This document shows, piece after piece, positions 27,670 to 37,595 of a DNA stretch of 64,000 nucleotides. The notes beneath the pieces were generated by a model. It did no database searches and was not told the origin of the DNA. It saw nothing but the letters and a program-made list of their open reading frames with translations. The position numbers and the translations under genes were made by a program. The DNA comes from Nocardioides sp. W7. Its GTDB lineage: Bacteria > Actinomycetota > Actinomycetes > Propionibacteriales > Nocardioidaceae. The stretch spans positions 1,116,001 through 1,180,000 of the forward strand of contig NZ_CP095078.1 of the NCBI RefSeq assembly GCF_022919075.1, read 5' to 3'. How positions within the stretch are numbered: the first letter of the stretch is position 1; the number at the start of each line of letters is the position of its first letter.

Positions 27670-29699
27670 CCAGGGATCTGAGAGTCGGCGTCGACATCGG
27701 CGGCACGTTCACCGACATCGTCGTCATGGACCCCGCCGCCGGCACGACCTCGACGTACAAGGTCCTGAGCACACCCGAGGACCCGAGCCTCGGCATGTTG
27801 CAGGGCATCGACGAGCTCGGCATCGCGCAACGGATCGAGTATCTCGTCCACGGCACCACGGCCGGACTGAACGCTCTCCTCTCCCGGTCCGGTGAGCGAA
27901 CCGCGCTGATCACCACCACCGGGTTCCACGACGTGCTTCGCCTCCGACGCGCCGGCAACGACAACATCTGGAGTCTCCGGGCCAAGAACGTCACGTCGGT
28001 CGTGGCCGACAAGGACGTTCGCACCGTGCGCGAGCGGGTGCGCTTCGACGGCACCGTCGAGACCCCGCTGGACGCCGACGACGTTCGGCAAGCTGCACAG
28101 TGGCTGCATGCCGAGGAGATCTCGACGGTCGCTGTCTGCCTCCTCCACGCGCACCGGAATCCGGCCCACGAGGTCGAACTCCGGGACCGGCTCCTCGAGC
28201 TGCTCCCGGACCTCTCCGTCGTCCTGTCCCACGAGGTCTCCCCAGAGCAAGGTGAGTACGAGCGGACCTCGACCACGGTCGCGACCGCGTACGTCGCGCG
28301 CACGGTCGACAGATACCTGACGAACCTCGTCGCCCAGCTGCGGGAACGCGGCTGCACGGCGCCCCTCCAGGTCATGCGGTCCAGCGGCGGCGTCTGCTCG
28401 GCCGAGCTCGTGGCACGGCAGCCCATCCAGACGATCCTGAGCGGCCCAGCCGGCGGAGTGGTCGCCGCCGAGACGCTCGCGCGTGGCCTCGGACGGCCCA
28501 ACCTGATCGCCATCGACATGGGCGGCACGTCCTCCGACGTGAGCCTGGTCGTCGACGGTGCGATGACCCTCAACAACGAAGGTGAGATCGCCGACCACGT
28601 CATGCGGATGCCGGTCGTCGAGCTCCACACGATCGGTGCGGGCGGCGGTTCGATCGCGCGCGCCGAGGCGGGCGGACTTCGCGTCGGTCCGAAGAGCGCC
28701 GGGGCAGACCCGGGTCCTGCTTGCTACGGGCTCGGCGGGAAGGAACCGACCGTCACGGACGCCCAGGTCCTCCTGGGTCGCCTGGACCCGGACTGGTTCC
28801 TCGGCGGACGGATGACCCTGGACGTGGTCGCCGCCGAACGAGCGATGGCAACGGTGGGCGATGAGCTCGGTCTGGACGCCGTTGAGACTGCGGAAGGCAT
28901 CCTGGCGGTCGCGAACGCCAAGATGGCCAACGCCATCCGGACCCTCACCCTGCGCCGTGGGGTCGACCCGCGTGACTTCACTCTGGTCGCTTTCGGTGGC
29001 GCGGGTCCGCTCCACAGCGTCGCCCTCGCCGAGGAGCTCGGTATCGAGGAGATCGTGATCCCGTACGCCATGGGCGTGCTCTCCGCCTGGGGCATGCTGC
29101 ACGCGGATGTGCGGCACGACGTCTCGCTCCCGCTGACTGGTCGACTCGGCGACGCCGATGCGCGCGCGGCCATGGCCAGCGCGCTCGAGCAGCTCCGCGG
29201 TCGCGGTCGTGTGCTGCTGGAACAGGAGGGCGTTGCGTCGGGTGACCGGCACTACGCGGCCAGCGTCGACATGCGCTACGTCGGGCAGGAGCACGCGATC
29301 AACGTCGCGCTCGATGACCTGGCGGACGGCGACGAGGACCTTGCGGCTGCCTTCCATGAGACCTACGGCCGGCACTTCGGTCACGCCATGCCCGAGTCCC
29401 CGCTCGAGCTGGTCAACGCACGGCTCTCAGCCACCGGCAGGGTCGGGGCGACGCTCGCCGACCGCGACGAGGCCCTCGCCGAGAAGTCGGATGAGACCAC
29501 TCGTCGGGTTCGGGTCGCCGGCCAGGACTGGGACGCACGGATCGTCCGTCGCGACACGATCGGCGGCGACTCCCAGATCCCGGGTCCCCTCGTGGTCCAG
29601 GAGGACGGCTCGACGACGCTCGTACCGGACGGCTGGTCCGTCCGTCGCGGCAGCTTCGGCGCCCTGATCATCACCCAGCAGAAGGAGCTCCTGTCGTGA
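27666..29699 (+). CDS. hyuA: Hydantoinase/oxoprolinase subunit A (HyuA)
   Basis: 677 aa. ATPase subunit of the ATP-dependent hydantoinase/5-oxoprolinase/acetone-carboxylase-like family. The ASKHA-fold phosphate-binding motifs are visible: GVDIGGTFTDIVVMD at residues ~8-22 and IAIDMGGTSSDVSLV mid-protein, plus GGGSIAR and AFGGAGPLHS. It forms ATGA/GTGA overlaps with both neighbours. Cyclic amides such as 5-oxoproline, hydantoins or N-methylhydantoin are the usual substrates; the context with proline/glutamate genes makes 5-oxoproline or a related compound attractive. Confidence 0.9.
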   Translation: MTRDLRVGVDIGGTFTDIVVMDPAAGTTSTYKVLSTPEDPSLGMLQGIDELGIAQRIEYLVHGTTAGLNALLSRSGERTALITTTGFHDVLRLRRAGNDNIWSLRAKNVTSVVADKDVRTVRERVRFDGTVETPLDADDVRQAAQWLHAEEISTVAVCLLHAHRNPAHEVELRDRLLELLPDLSVVLSHEVSPEQGEYERTSTTVATAYVARTVDRYLTNLVAQLRERGCTAPLQVMRSSGGVCSAELVARQPIQTILSGPAGGVVAAETLARGLGRPNLIAIDMGGTSSDVSLVVDGAMTLNNEGEIADHVMRMPVVELHTIGAGGGSIARAEAGGLRVGPKSAGADPGPACYGLGGKEPTVTDAQVLLGRLDPDWFLGGRMTLDVVAAERAMATVGDELGLDAVETAEGILAVANAKMANAIRTLTLRRGVDPRDFTLVAFGGAGPLHSVALAEELGIEEIVIPYAMGVLSAWGMLHADVRHDVSLPLTGRLGDADARAAMASALEQLRGRGRVLLEQEGVASGDRHYAASVDMRYVGQEHAINVALDDLADGDEDLAAAFHETYGRHFGHAMPESPLELVNARLSATGRVGATLADRDEALAEKSDETTRRVRVAGQDWDARIVRRDTIGGDSQIPGPLVVQEDGSTTLVPDGWSVRRGSFGALIITQQKELLS

Positions 29700-31279
29700 C
29701 CTCTGACGTGATCACCACGGAGATCGTGCGCAACCTCTTCCAGTCCGCTGCCGAGGACATGCACGCCGCGCTCGTCCGCTCGGCGTACCAACCGCTCCTC
29801 TACGAGAACCAGGACGCGGCCGTTGCACTCCTCGACGCAAACGCCGACGTACTCGGGCAGTCCAGCGGCCTGCCACTGTTCCTGGGCAACCTCGACGAAG
29901 CCGTCAAGGAGTCCCTGCGACAGCGAGGCGGGACCGACTGGCTCGCCGAAGGCGACGTCGTCTGCCTCAACGATCCCTACATCCAGGGCACGCACGTCAA
30001 CGACGTGACGATCTTCGCCCCGGTCCATCTGGACGGTGAGATCGCCGGCTACGTCGCTGCCCGCGGCGACGTCACCGACCTGGGCGGGCGTGATCCGGGC
30101 GGCGGTACGGAGACCACCGAGGTCTACCAGGAAGGCCTGCGGCTGGGGCCCGTCAAGATCGCGACCGCCGCCGGGACCGTCCACGACATCATGGACATCA
30201 TCCGGCGCAACAGCCGCAGCCGTGATCTCGTCGTCGGCGACATGAACGCCATGATCGCGGCGTGCCGGATCGGGCAGCGGCGGATGCTCGAGATCCTCGC
30301 CCGCTTCGGCCGTCCGACCGTCGAGGAGTGCCGCGACGAGATCTTCCGCCAGAGCGTCGCCGCCGACCTCACCACCGTGAGTGACATCCCGGACGGTGTC
30401 TACTTCGGCGAAGGGCTGATGGACAACGACGGCATCGTCCTCGACGCGCCGGTGCCGGTCAGTATCCGCATCGAGGTCCTCGGCGAGCGAATGACCGTCG
30501 ACCTCACGCGCAGCCCGGAGGCCGCTCTCGGGCCGGTGAACTGTGGCCGAGCGCAGACGGTTGCCGCCGTCCGGGTCGCGTTCAAGATGCTGTTCAGTTC
30601 AGAGCGGTCCTTCGACGGCGGTTGCTTCCAGAACCTCGAGGTCCTCACCCGACCCGGCACCGTCCACCACGCGGTCGAGCCGGCGGCCTGCGGCTGGTAC
30701 TACACCTCGCTCGGGATGTTGATCGACCTCTTCGTGAGTGCGTTCGCGGAGGTGATGCCCGAGCAGGTGACCGCCGCCCAGTTCGGTGACTCGATGATCT
30801 CCTACTTCGCCGGACCGGGGGAGACCGCCGCGGACCCGTCGTACCTCTGCGTCGAGGCGCACGCGGGCGGCTGGGGTGCGTCGTCGTCCGCGGACGGAGC
30901 GGACGGCTTGATCAACGTCATCAACGGCAGCTTCCGGAACACGCCGGTCGAGGCCATCGAGGCCCGGTACCCACTCACCGTCACCGAGTACGGCGTCCGT
31001 GCCGGATCCGGTGGCGCGGGACGCACGTCTGGTGGCTCCGGGATCGTCCGGCGGTACCGGGTCGACGCCCCGACCCAGCTGTACCTGTGGATGGACCGGT
31101 CCCGGACCCCGGCCTGGGGACTGCAGGGCGGCGGCACCGGGCTTCCTCCTCGTGTCGAGATCACCGGCAGCGTGAACCGCGACGACCTGCTCAAGACCAA
31201 CGGCCTGCCGCTGGTGGCGGGTGACACGGTCAGCATCTTCACCGGCGGTGGGGGTGGCTTCGGTGTCGCCGAGCAGTGA
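29696..31279 (+). CDS. hyuB: Hydantoinase/oxoprolinase subunit B (HyuB)
   Basis: 527 aa, the partner subunit. Typical features are the N-terminal FQSAAEDMHAALVRSAYQPL, NDPYIQGTHVNDVTIFAPV, RGDVTDLGGRDPG and a Gly-rich C-terminus (RAGSGGAGRTSGGSGIVRRY). HyuB carries the amidase half of the reaction. Translationally coupled to hyuA (GTG in a 4-bp overlap) and overlapping the start of the ABC ATPase gene. Confidence 0.9.
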   Translation: MTSDVITTEIVRNLFQSAAEDMHAALVRSAYQPLLYENQDAAVALLDANADVLGQSSGLPLFLGNLDEAVKESLRQRGGTDWLAEGDVVCLNDPYIQGTHVNDVTIFAPVHLDGEIAGYVAARGDVTDLGGRDPGGGTETTEVYQEGLRLGPVKIATAAGTVHDIMDIIRRNSRSRDLVVGDMNAMIAACRIGQRRMLEILARFGRPTVEECRDEIFRQSVAADLTTVSDIPDGVYFGEGLMDNDGIVLDAPVPVSIRIEVLGERMTVDLTRSPEAALGPVNCGRAQTVAAVRVAFKMLFSSERSFDGGCFQNLEVLTRPGTVHHAVEPAACGWYYTSLGMLIDLFVSAFAEVMPEQVTAAQFGDSMISYFAGPGETAADPSYLCVEAHAGGWGASSSADGADGLINVINGSFRNTPVEAIEARYPLTVTEYGVRAGSGGAGRTSGGSGIVRRYRVDAPTQLYLWMDRSRTPAWGLQGGGTGLPPRVEITGSVNRDDLLKTNGLPLVAGDTVSIFTGGGGGFGVAEQ

Positions 31280-32810
31280 CGTTCTCGTGGCTCCCGGAGG
31301 CGGCGCGCAGCCACTGATCGAGCTGCGCCAGGTCTCGAAGCACTTTGGCGGTGCTCGTGCGCTCTCGGAGATCGACCTGACCATCACCAGGGGCGAGGTC
31401 CACTGCCTCGTGGGGGAGAACGGGGCGGGGAAGTCGACGCTGGGCAAGGTCGTCGCGGGCGTTCATCGGGCAGACGAGGGAACCCTCGTCCTGGCTGGCG
31501 CCGAGGTCGACTTCAGGTCCCCACGTGAGTCGATCGCCGCTGGTATCGCATTCATCGCCCAGGAGCTCAGCATCGTTCCGGATCGCTCCGTGCTCGAGAA
31601 CGTCTTCCTGGGGCGCACCGGATTCGCGTTCGGGATGGTGAAGCGGCGTCAGCTGCTCGACGAGTACGCCGTCCTCTCGGCGAAGACGGGGTTCGCCGTC
31701 GATCCGCTCGTACGCGCCGGGTCCCTGCGCCTCGCCGAGCAGCAGAAGGTCGAGATCATGCGGGCGCTCGCTCGCGACGCGGAGCTGATCATCATGGACG
31801 AGCCCACCGCTTCCTTGGCGGGAGCGGAGGCCGACCAGCTGCTCCGCATCATCACGGACCTGCGGGACGAAGGGCGCACCGTCGTCTTCGTCACCCACTT
31901 CCTCGTCGACGCGCTGGCCGTGGCCGACCGCGTGACGGTGCTCAAGGACGGCCGCCTCGTCCGAACGTCCCCGGCCAGGGGGGAGACGCCCGACAGCCTG
32001 ATCGAGTCGATGCTCGGGCGGAGCCTGGGATCGATGTTCCCTGCCCGCAAGGAGACCGCGGACCTCGAGACCGTCCTCCGGGTCGAGAACCTGAGCCGGA
32101 CCGGCGAGTTCCAGGACGTGAGCCTGCAGCTGAACCGCGGCGAGATCGTCGGCATCGCCGGTCTCGTCGGCGCGGGCCGCACCGAGCTCCTCGAGACCAT
32201 GGTCGGACTCCGCCGAGCCGACCGGGGTTCGGTCACGGTCGGTGAGACCACCCAGGCGTTCCGGTCGCCGCGCCAGGCCCAGCAGTCCGGCCTGGTGCTG
32301 GTCCCGGAGAGCCGGAAGGACCACGGACTCGTCCTCGGCCGCACGGTCCGTGAGAACGTCACCCTTCCCCACCTCGGCTCCGTCAGCCGGATGTCCCTGG
32401 TGTCGAGGTCGAGACAGACCGCCGCCGTCCAGCGGATGCTTCCGCAGGTCGGTCTCGACGCGACCCGGATCGACTCGCCGGTCGGGCAGCTTTCGGGCGG
32501 GAACCAGCAGAAGGTCATGTTCGCCCGGTGGCTGCTCACCAATCCGAACGTCCTGCTCGCAGACGAGCCGACTCGCGGTGTCGACGTCGGCGCGCGAGCA
32601 GGCCTGTACGAGCTGCTTCGCGGCATAGCCGACGACGGTGCCGCGGTCCTGTTCGTGTCGTCGGACAACGAGGAAGTCGTCGGCCTGGCGGACCGGGTGC
32701 TGGTGATGCGGGGTGGCCGGATCGTCGGTGAGCTGACGGGGGCCGACATCAACGAAGAGAACGTCCTGCACCTGATGTTCCGGGAAGACACACGAGAGGA
32801 ATCGGCGTGA
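31263..32810 (+). CDS. Sugar-type ABC transporter, double ATP-binding protein (RbsA/MglA-like)
   Basis: 515 aa with two ABC domains, as in ribose/galactose importers. Domain 1 has Walker A GENGAGKST and Walker B IIMDEPTASL; its signature region is RLAEQQKVEIMRAL. Domain 2 has a degenerate Walker A (GLVGAGRTEL) and a canonical signature LSGGNQQKVMFARWL, the usual asymmetry of the family. The GTG at 31263 overlaps hyuB by 17 nt; an upstream GTG at 31221 is possible. It energises import of the operon's substrate. Confidence 0.92.
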   Translation: MSPSSDVLVAPGGGAQPLIELRQVSKHFGGARALSEIDLTITRGEVHCLVGENGAGKSTLGKVVAGVHRADEGTLVLAGAEVDFRSPRESIAAGIAFIAQELSIVPDRSVLENVFLGRTGFAFGMVKRRQLLDEYAVLSAKTGFAVDPLVRAGSLRLAEQQKVEIMRALARDAELIIMDEPTASLAGAEADQLLRIITDLRDEGRTVVFVTHFLVDALAVADRVTVLKDGRLVRTSPARGETPDSLIESMLGRSLGSMFPARKETADLETVLRVENLSRTGEFQDVSLQLNRGEIVGIAGLVGAGRTELLETMVGLRRADRGSVTVGETTQAFRSPRQAQQSGLVLVPESRKDHGLVLGRTVRENVTLPHLGSVSRMSLVSRSRQTAAVQRMLPQVGLDATRIDSPVGQLSGGNQQKVMFARWLLTNPNVLLADEPTRGVDVGARAGLYELLRGIADDGAAVLFVSSDNEEVVGLADRVLVMRGGRIVGELTGADINEENVLHLMFREDTREESA

Positions 32811-33811
32811 TGAGCAGTCAGGTCGCACCAGAGGTCCCCAAGAGCCGCACCACCGTCGCGGGGCTCGGCCGCGCTGGATCCAACCTCAAGCTGGTGCGCG
32901 ACTACGGAGTCGTCGCGAGCGCGGTCGGGTTGTTCATCGTCCTCGCGCTGGTGTCCGAGCCGTTTCGGACCACGACGAACCAGCTGAACATCCTCGACCA
33001 GTGGTCGACCATCGGCATCATCGCGTGCGGGTCCACGATCTGCATCGTCGCCGGAGGCTTCGATCTCTCGGTGGACGCCGTGTTCGCACTTTCGGGGGTC
33101 ATCTCTGCCTGGGTCGCGATCAACGCCGAAAACCCGCAGCTCGGTCTGCTGGTCGGGGTGGCCAGCGGCCTGGTCCTCGGCGTGTTCAACGGGATCCTGG
33201 TGACGATCGGACGGATCAACCCGTTCGTGGCGACGATCGCCTCGTCCGTGGTCTTCCTCGGGATCGCGCAGCTCATCACCAGGGGCTCGGTCCTCGCCGT
33301 GGCCGATCCCGCCTTCTCCAAGATCGGTCTGCGTCGCTTCGGCGACCTCACCCTGCCGGCAATCGCGTTCGTGGTCTTCGCCGTCCTCTCCGCGATCGTG
33401 CTCTCCCGGACCGTGGTCGGGCGACGGATCTATGCGGTCGGCGGCAACTACGAGGCCGCCCGCTACTCCGGCGTCGCTGTCAACCGCGTTCAGATCTTCG
33501 CCTACGCCGTATCGGGGCTCTCCGCGGGCGTCGCCGGAGTTCTGGCCGCCAGTCGCAACTCGTCCGCATCCGCGGACATCAGGACCGATCTGGCCTTCCA
33601 GGCCATCACGGCCGTCGTCATCGGCGGCGTCAGCATCTACGGCGGGGAGGGGACGATCCCGCGCGCTCTGGTCGGCGTCCTGATCCTGGCGCTGATCGGA
33701 AACGGCTTCAACCTCCTCGCGGTCGATCCCGCCTACCAGCAGGTCCTTCTCGGAAGCATCATCGTCCTGGCCGTCTCGGTCGACGCCTGGTCGAGAAGAA
33801 CGCAGAAGTAG
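32810..33811 (+). CDS. ABC transporter permease (RbsC-like)
   Basis: 333 aa from the ATG at 32810, which shares one base with the stop of the ATPase gene; a GTG 3 nt upstream is also possible. About nine hydrophobic helices, with IVAGGFDLSVDAVFALSG and the signature ITAVVIGGVSIYGGEGTIPR of BPD_transp_2-type sugar permeases. Probably works as a homodimer with the double ATPase and the lipoprotein receptor downstream. Confidence 0.92.
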   Translation: MSSQVAPEVPKSRTTVAGLGRAGSNLKLVRDYGVVASAVGLFIVLALVSEPFRTTTNQLNILDQWSTIGIIACGSTICIVAGGFDLSVDAVFALSGVISAWVAINAENPQLGLLVGVASGLVLGVFNGILVTIGRINPFVATIASSVVFLGIAQLITRGSVLAVADPAFSKIGLRRFGDLTLPAIAFVVFAVLSAIVLSRTVVGRRIYAVGGNYEAARYSGVAVNRVQIFAYAVSGLSAGVAGVLAASRNSSASADIRTDLAFQAITAVVIGGVSIYGGEGTIPRALVGVLILALIGNGFNLLAVDPAYQQVLLGSIIVLAVSVDAWSRRTQK

Positions 33812-33889
33812 CACCCCCACTCTCGGATCGCTCGTCGAGCTTCGGCGCAGCGACTACCTCGCACGCCTCAGGGAAAGCGATCAACAGAC

Positions 33890-34915
33890 ATGAACCCCAA
33901 ACTTCTGGCAACCACTACCGCTGGTCTGCTCTGCCTCGCCGGTGGGCTCGCCGCATGCGGCTCGGACCCCAGTTCGAGCGGGTCTGGAGCAGCAGGCGCT
34001 GACGGCGTCGGCGTCTTCCTCTCGACCTCCGCGAACTCCTACGAGCAGGCGCAGGCCGCCGGAGTCAAGAAGGCTGCCCAGGACCTCGGCGCCGGCGACG
34101 TCCAGGTCTTCGACGCCAGCTTCGACTCGACGGCCCAGATCGGGCAGGTCCAGGACGCGGTTACGTCCGGTCGCTTCAAGTCGTTCGTCATTGAGCCGGT
34201 CGACGGCGCCGCCATTGCCGGGCCCCTCGCACGTGCAGCGGCGGCCGGCATCGAGGTCGTCTGCGTCACGTCCGCCTGTGGTCCCGACGCGACGAAGATC
34301 GACCTTCAGGTCGAGGGGCAGGGCGGCGTCGTCGCTAGCGACTACGGACAAGTCGCGGAGGCTATGGCCGGGCACGCGGTGGAGGCCTGCGAAGGGGTCG
34401 ACCCGTGTCGGGTCTTCTTCCTCAACGGCGACAGCACGTTCCCGAGCGACCGCGCCGCCAAGGACAGCTTCGCCGGAGTGATGGAGAAGGCGCCAAGCAA
34501 CGTCGAGTTCGTCGGGACCCAGGACGGCAAGTACGACACGGTGACGGGCCGTAGCGTCATGCAGAGCGAGCTCCAGCGCAACCCCGACCTGGACGTGCTG
34601 GTCTCCTTCGCCGATCAGCAGACCCTCGGCGCGGCCCAGGCCATCGACGCGGCCTCGAAGTCAGAGCAGGTCAAGATCATCTCCTTCGGCGGCAGCGAGC
34701 AGGCGGTGGCAGCCGTCAAGAACGGCGCATGGCTCGGGTCGATGCTGACGCTGCCGTTCTCGATCGGTGAGACCGGCGCGACGATCGCCATCCAGCTCGC
34801 GCAGGGCAAGACCCCGGACGAGACGGTCGTCGATGCCAGCACCCTGGCGCCCGTCGACGGTGCGTACCTCATCAAGGACAACGCCGCCGACTTCACTGCC
34901 CAATGGACGTCCTGA
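33890..34915 (+). CDS. Substrate-binding lipoprotein of the sugar-type ABC transporter
   Basis: 341 aa. Lipoprotein signal peptide with lipobox LAAC at residues 20-23, then a Ser/Gly linker and a periplasmic-binding-protein type I fold (FLSTSANSYEQAQAAGVKKA, VIEPVDGAAIAGPL, VLVSFADQQTLGAAQAI). Although related to sugar-binding proteins, its genetic partners (HyuAB, M24 peptidase) point to an amino-acid-derived or nucleoside-like ligand. 78 nt separate it from the permease gene. Confidence 0.92.
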   Translation: MNPKLLATTTAGLLCLAGGLAACGSDPSSSGSGAAGADGVGVFLSTSANSYEQAQAAGVKKAAQDLGAGDVQVFDASFDSTAQIGQVQDAVTSGRFKSFVIEPVDGAAIAGPLARAAAAGIEVVCVTSACGPDATKIDLQVEGQGGVVASDYGQVAEAMAGHAVEACEGVDPCRVFFLNGDSTFPSDRAAKDSFAGVMEKAPSNVEFVGTQDGKYDTVTGRSVMQSELQRNPDLDVLVSFADQQTLGAAQAIDAASKSEQVKIISFGGSEQAVAAVKNGAWLGSMLTLPFSIGETGATIAIQLAQGKTPDETVVDASTLAPVDGAYLIKDNAADFTAQWTS

Positions 34916-36069
34916 GTCGGCGTTGGGCGACCAGCCGGGGCGCCGCGCCCCTCGCCGGGGCCCACGCCGTTGCGCCGGGCAGCACTCCTCTCGACGTCAG
35001 GCGGGCACGCCTGGAATCCCAGCTGGAGGCGTCAGGGATCGGCGCAGCGCTGGTCTCGCCCGGCAGCGATCTCAGGTACCTGTTGGGTGAGTCGCACTCG
35101 TCGTTCGAGCGCCTGACCGTCCTGGTGATCCAGCCGGGCTCCACTCCCGTGCTCATCGTGCCAACAGTCGAGTCGTCGGCCTGGGAGTCGGTAGCCACCA
35201 GACTGAGCATCGAGCTGACTCCGTGGTCTGACGGCCAGGACGTGCACGCTATCGTCGCGGAACACCTCCCCCGCAGAGGTCGGGTCAGCGTCTCCGGCTC
35301 GCTACCCGCGTCGCACCTGCTGCAGTTGATGGGTGCCTGCGACGGCAGCACTTTTGCCGTGGATGACGCGGTACGACGCCTCCGGAGGGTTAAAGACGAT
35401 GGGGAGATCGAGCAGCTGCGTGTGGCGGCGCGCGCCGTCGACTCGGTGCACGCCAGGCTCCCCGAGCTCCTGGTGCCGAGACGGACCGAGGCCGAGGTCG
35501 CGTCCGACGTCCACGACCTCATGGACGCCGCGGGGTTCGAGGAGGTCACGTTCGTCGCCGTCGCGTCGGGGGAGAACGGGGCGAACCCGCACCACGCCGC
35601 AACGGCTCGCGCCCTGCGTTCTGATGACCTCGTCTTCGTCGACATCAGCGGCCGACTGGGGACCGGGTACTTCGCCGACTGCACACGCACCTATGCCTTG
35701 CGTCCGCCGTCCCCGGCAGCGCGACGTCTCTTCCAAGCGCTCAGCGAGTCCTTCGATGCTGCCATCGCGATGGTGCGCCCAGGCGTAACGGCCCACGAGG
35801 TCGACCGAGCGGCGAGGACCGTGCTCGAACGTCACGACCTCGCCCGGTTCTTCCTCCACCGCACCGGCCACGGGATCGGCTTGGACGTGCACGAGAGCCC
35901 CAACATCGTGAGTGGCAACCACGACGTGCTGGCTCCAGGCATGACCTTCAGCATTGAGCCGGGCATCTACCGTCCGGACCTCGGTACGCGTATCGAGGAC
36001 ATCGTGGTGGTCACGGAGCACGGCTGCGAGCAGCTCAACCGACAGTCTCGAGACCTGTGGGTCGACTAG
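34903..36069 (+). CDS. M24-family metallopeptidase (Xaa-Pro dipeptidase-like)
   Basis: 388 aa with a creatinase-like N-terminal domain (about residues 30-160) and a pita-bread catalytic domain. All five metal ligands can be identified: Asp in VFVDISG, Asp in ADCTRTY, His in HRTGHGIG, Glu in FSIEPGIY and Glu in TRIEDIV. That supports a true metallopeptidase (prolidase/aminopeptidase P) rather than metal-free creatinase. It overlaps the binding-protein gene by 13 nt and ends the operon. Released proline could feed the neighbouring proline genes. Confidence 0.9.
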   Translation: MDVLSRRWATSRGAAPLAGAHAVAPGSTPLDVRRARLESQLEASGIGAALVSPGSDLRYLLGESHSSFERLTVLVIQPGSTPVLIVPTVESSAWESVATRLSIELTPWSDGQDVHAIVAEHLPRRGRVSVSGSLPASHLLQLMGACDGSTFAVDDAVRRLRRVKDDGEIEQLRVAARAVDSVHARLPELLVPRRTEAEVASDVHDLMDAAGFEEVTFVAVASGENGANPHHAATARALRSDDLVFVDISGRLGTGYFADCTRTYALRPPSPAARRLFQALSESFDAAIAMVRPGVTAHEVDRAARTVLERHDLARFFLHRTGHGIGLDVHESPNIVSGNHDVLAPGMTFSIEPGIYRPDLGTRIEDIVVVTEHGCEQLNRQSRDLWVD

Positions 36070-36595
36070 GGGTGGCCTCCCGGCTGCACGGAGTCCCCAC
36101 TGCTGTGGGAGAGGACGCATAGCCGGCTCGTGAGAGGCTCCGCGCATCCCCGGTGAAACCAGTTTCTCGTCGGGTGCCAGGCGGGGGCTCCGAACGGACC
36201 GCGGCCGCGCATAGTCCGCAAGATTCCGGTCCGGCCCGACAAACAGCGACGACAGCCGACACCTCCGCGCGACTGCCGGTCAGAGGTTCCAACTCGACCG
36301 GCGCTTCCAACGATTGCCGGGACTCGCCCAATCGTTCTGCGTTGACCTGTGCGATGGCGCGTTGCTCAGCTGGAAGGGCGGGTGCGGCCTCAGGTGCGCA
36401 CACACTCCGCCAGGATTTCAGGACGATCGACTCGCCGAGTCGCCCCGAGGCTGGACCGCGGCGCGGTCGTGATCCCAACTCGTCATTCCTCACGCGACCC
36501 ATTGCGGGGGTGTGACGCGCCTGGGCTGGCGGGGCTACAGGGTCGACCGAAGGCGCCCGTTCAATGCCTGGGCTTTTTAGTGTTTACCCAGTTGC
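36070..36595. other. 526-bp gap at the edge of the accessory island
   Basis: A small hairpin, CCCAC-TGCT-GTGGG, lies at ~36097-36110 just after the M24 gene and may be a terminator. The short open frames on both strands give low-complexity Arg/Ser-rich proteins with no recognisable domain and no good RBS. An inverted repeat CTGGG/CCCAG (36568-36591) lies just beyond the stop of the ImmA gene. No gene is called. Confidence 0.5.
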
Positions 36596-37595
36596 CTAGC
36601 GGCACCCGCTGCACAAGCCGTCTTCGAGGTCGGGGGCTTTGCAGAAGCAACTGTTGCACGTCCCTTGCACGTCGTCGCGGCGTTGGCAGTCGCAGTCGCC
36701 GAAGCGGGGACAGAACTGGTGACGGCACGTGTCACACGGCCAGCCGACCGCCGTGCCGGCGAAGCCGCAGCGGCAAAGCTTCCCGAGTCGAGGTGCGGCG
36801 GACTTCTCTGGTGAGGCCTGGCCTCCGTGGAGCTTATCCACGCCCCAAAGGTCGGAGGTGCTGAACACGGCGTAGACACGCTTCTCGGTGGCTACCGCGC
36901 TCACGTAGAAGTCCTGTCGTCGTTTCCACTCGTCAGACCAGTGGGTCTTCCTTGTCATCGTGTCGCCCGGCTTGAGGGTGAGCAGCGGATGGTCGAGGGG
37001 CACGTCCCCGTGCTTCCAGGGGTACACCTTCAGTGAGTCGCCGCGAAGAGCAGAGTGGATGACGCGCGCGTGGGCACGGTCGATGATGACGACCGCCCCG
37101 GAGGGGAGCCTGTTCGACAAGGCAATGGCGCAGGCCGGGCCGCTCGCGGCCGACCGCGCGACTAGCGTCTTGAGGTCTTCGCCGGTGATCGGGCCGGTGC
37201 CGACGAGGTCGTCGAGCATGTCTTGGGGTACGACGAGGTCTGCTGCGATCTCTTCGCAGAGGCGCTCGACTTCGGCGTCCGGGTCGTTACGGTCGGCGAG
37301 CCAGTTGAAGGGCGTCGTCGTCGCGTTCGACCAGAATGTGTCCGACCTCGTGAAGGAGGGTGAAGTTCTCCCTTTTCGAGCCGGGGGTCGGCGAGTACAT
37401 GACGGTGTTGTGTTCGGCGAAGGACAGTCCGTCGCATAGGCCACCGGCGCCCCGCTGCGAGATGAGCGCCGGTTCGGCGACCACGGTGTAGCCGAGGCTC
37501 TCGATGCCAGTGATGGGGTGGTTCGCGACGGCGGCACGTTGCGCCGGCTCGATGGCCTCGATGAGGCGACGCGCGTGGTCGCGGCGGGTGCTCAC
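36596..37595 (-). pseudogene. ImmA/IrrE-family metallopeptidase with Cys-rich tail, frameshifted
   Basis: The GTG at 37595 overlaps the XRE stop (GTGA). Frame 1 carries the zinc motif HEVGH (in LLHEVGHILVERDDDA) and stops at 37287. Removing one base from the CCC run (GGG on the plus strand, 37310-37312) restores FNWLADRNDPDAEVERLCEE and the third-ligand region EEIAADLVVPQDM, giving a ~332-aa protein. Its C-terminus (last ~60 residues) is packed with cysteines in CxC and CxxC pairs, suggesting two or more zinc-binding knuckles. ImmA/IrrE proteases usually cleave a partner XRE repressor, here probably the preceding gene product. As read, the protease is split after the active-site helix. Confidence 0.75.

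Noticed and set aside
34903..36069. Creatinase instead of a metallopeptidase for the M24 gene
   Set aside because: All five metal ligands of the peptidases are present; creatinase lacks them.
36035..36515. Open frames on both strands in the gap after the M24 gene
   Set aside because: No RBS, no domain, Arg/Ser/Ala-rich; one overlaps the end of the M24 gene. Left as a gap.
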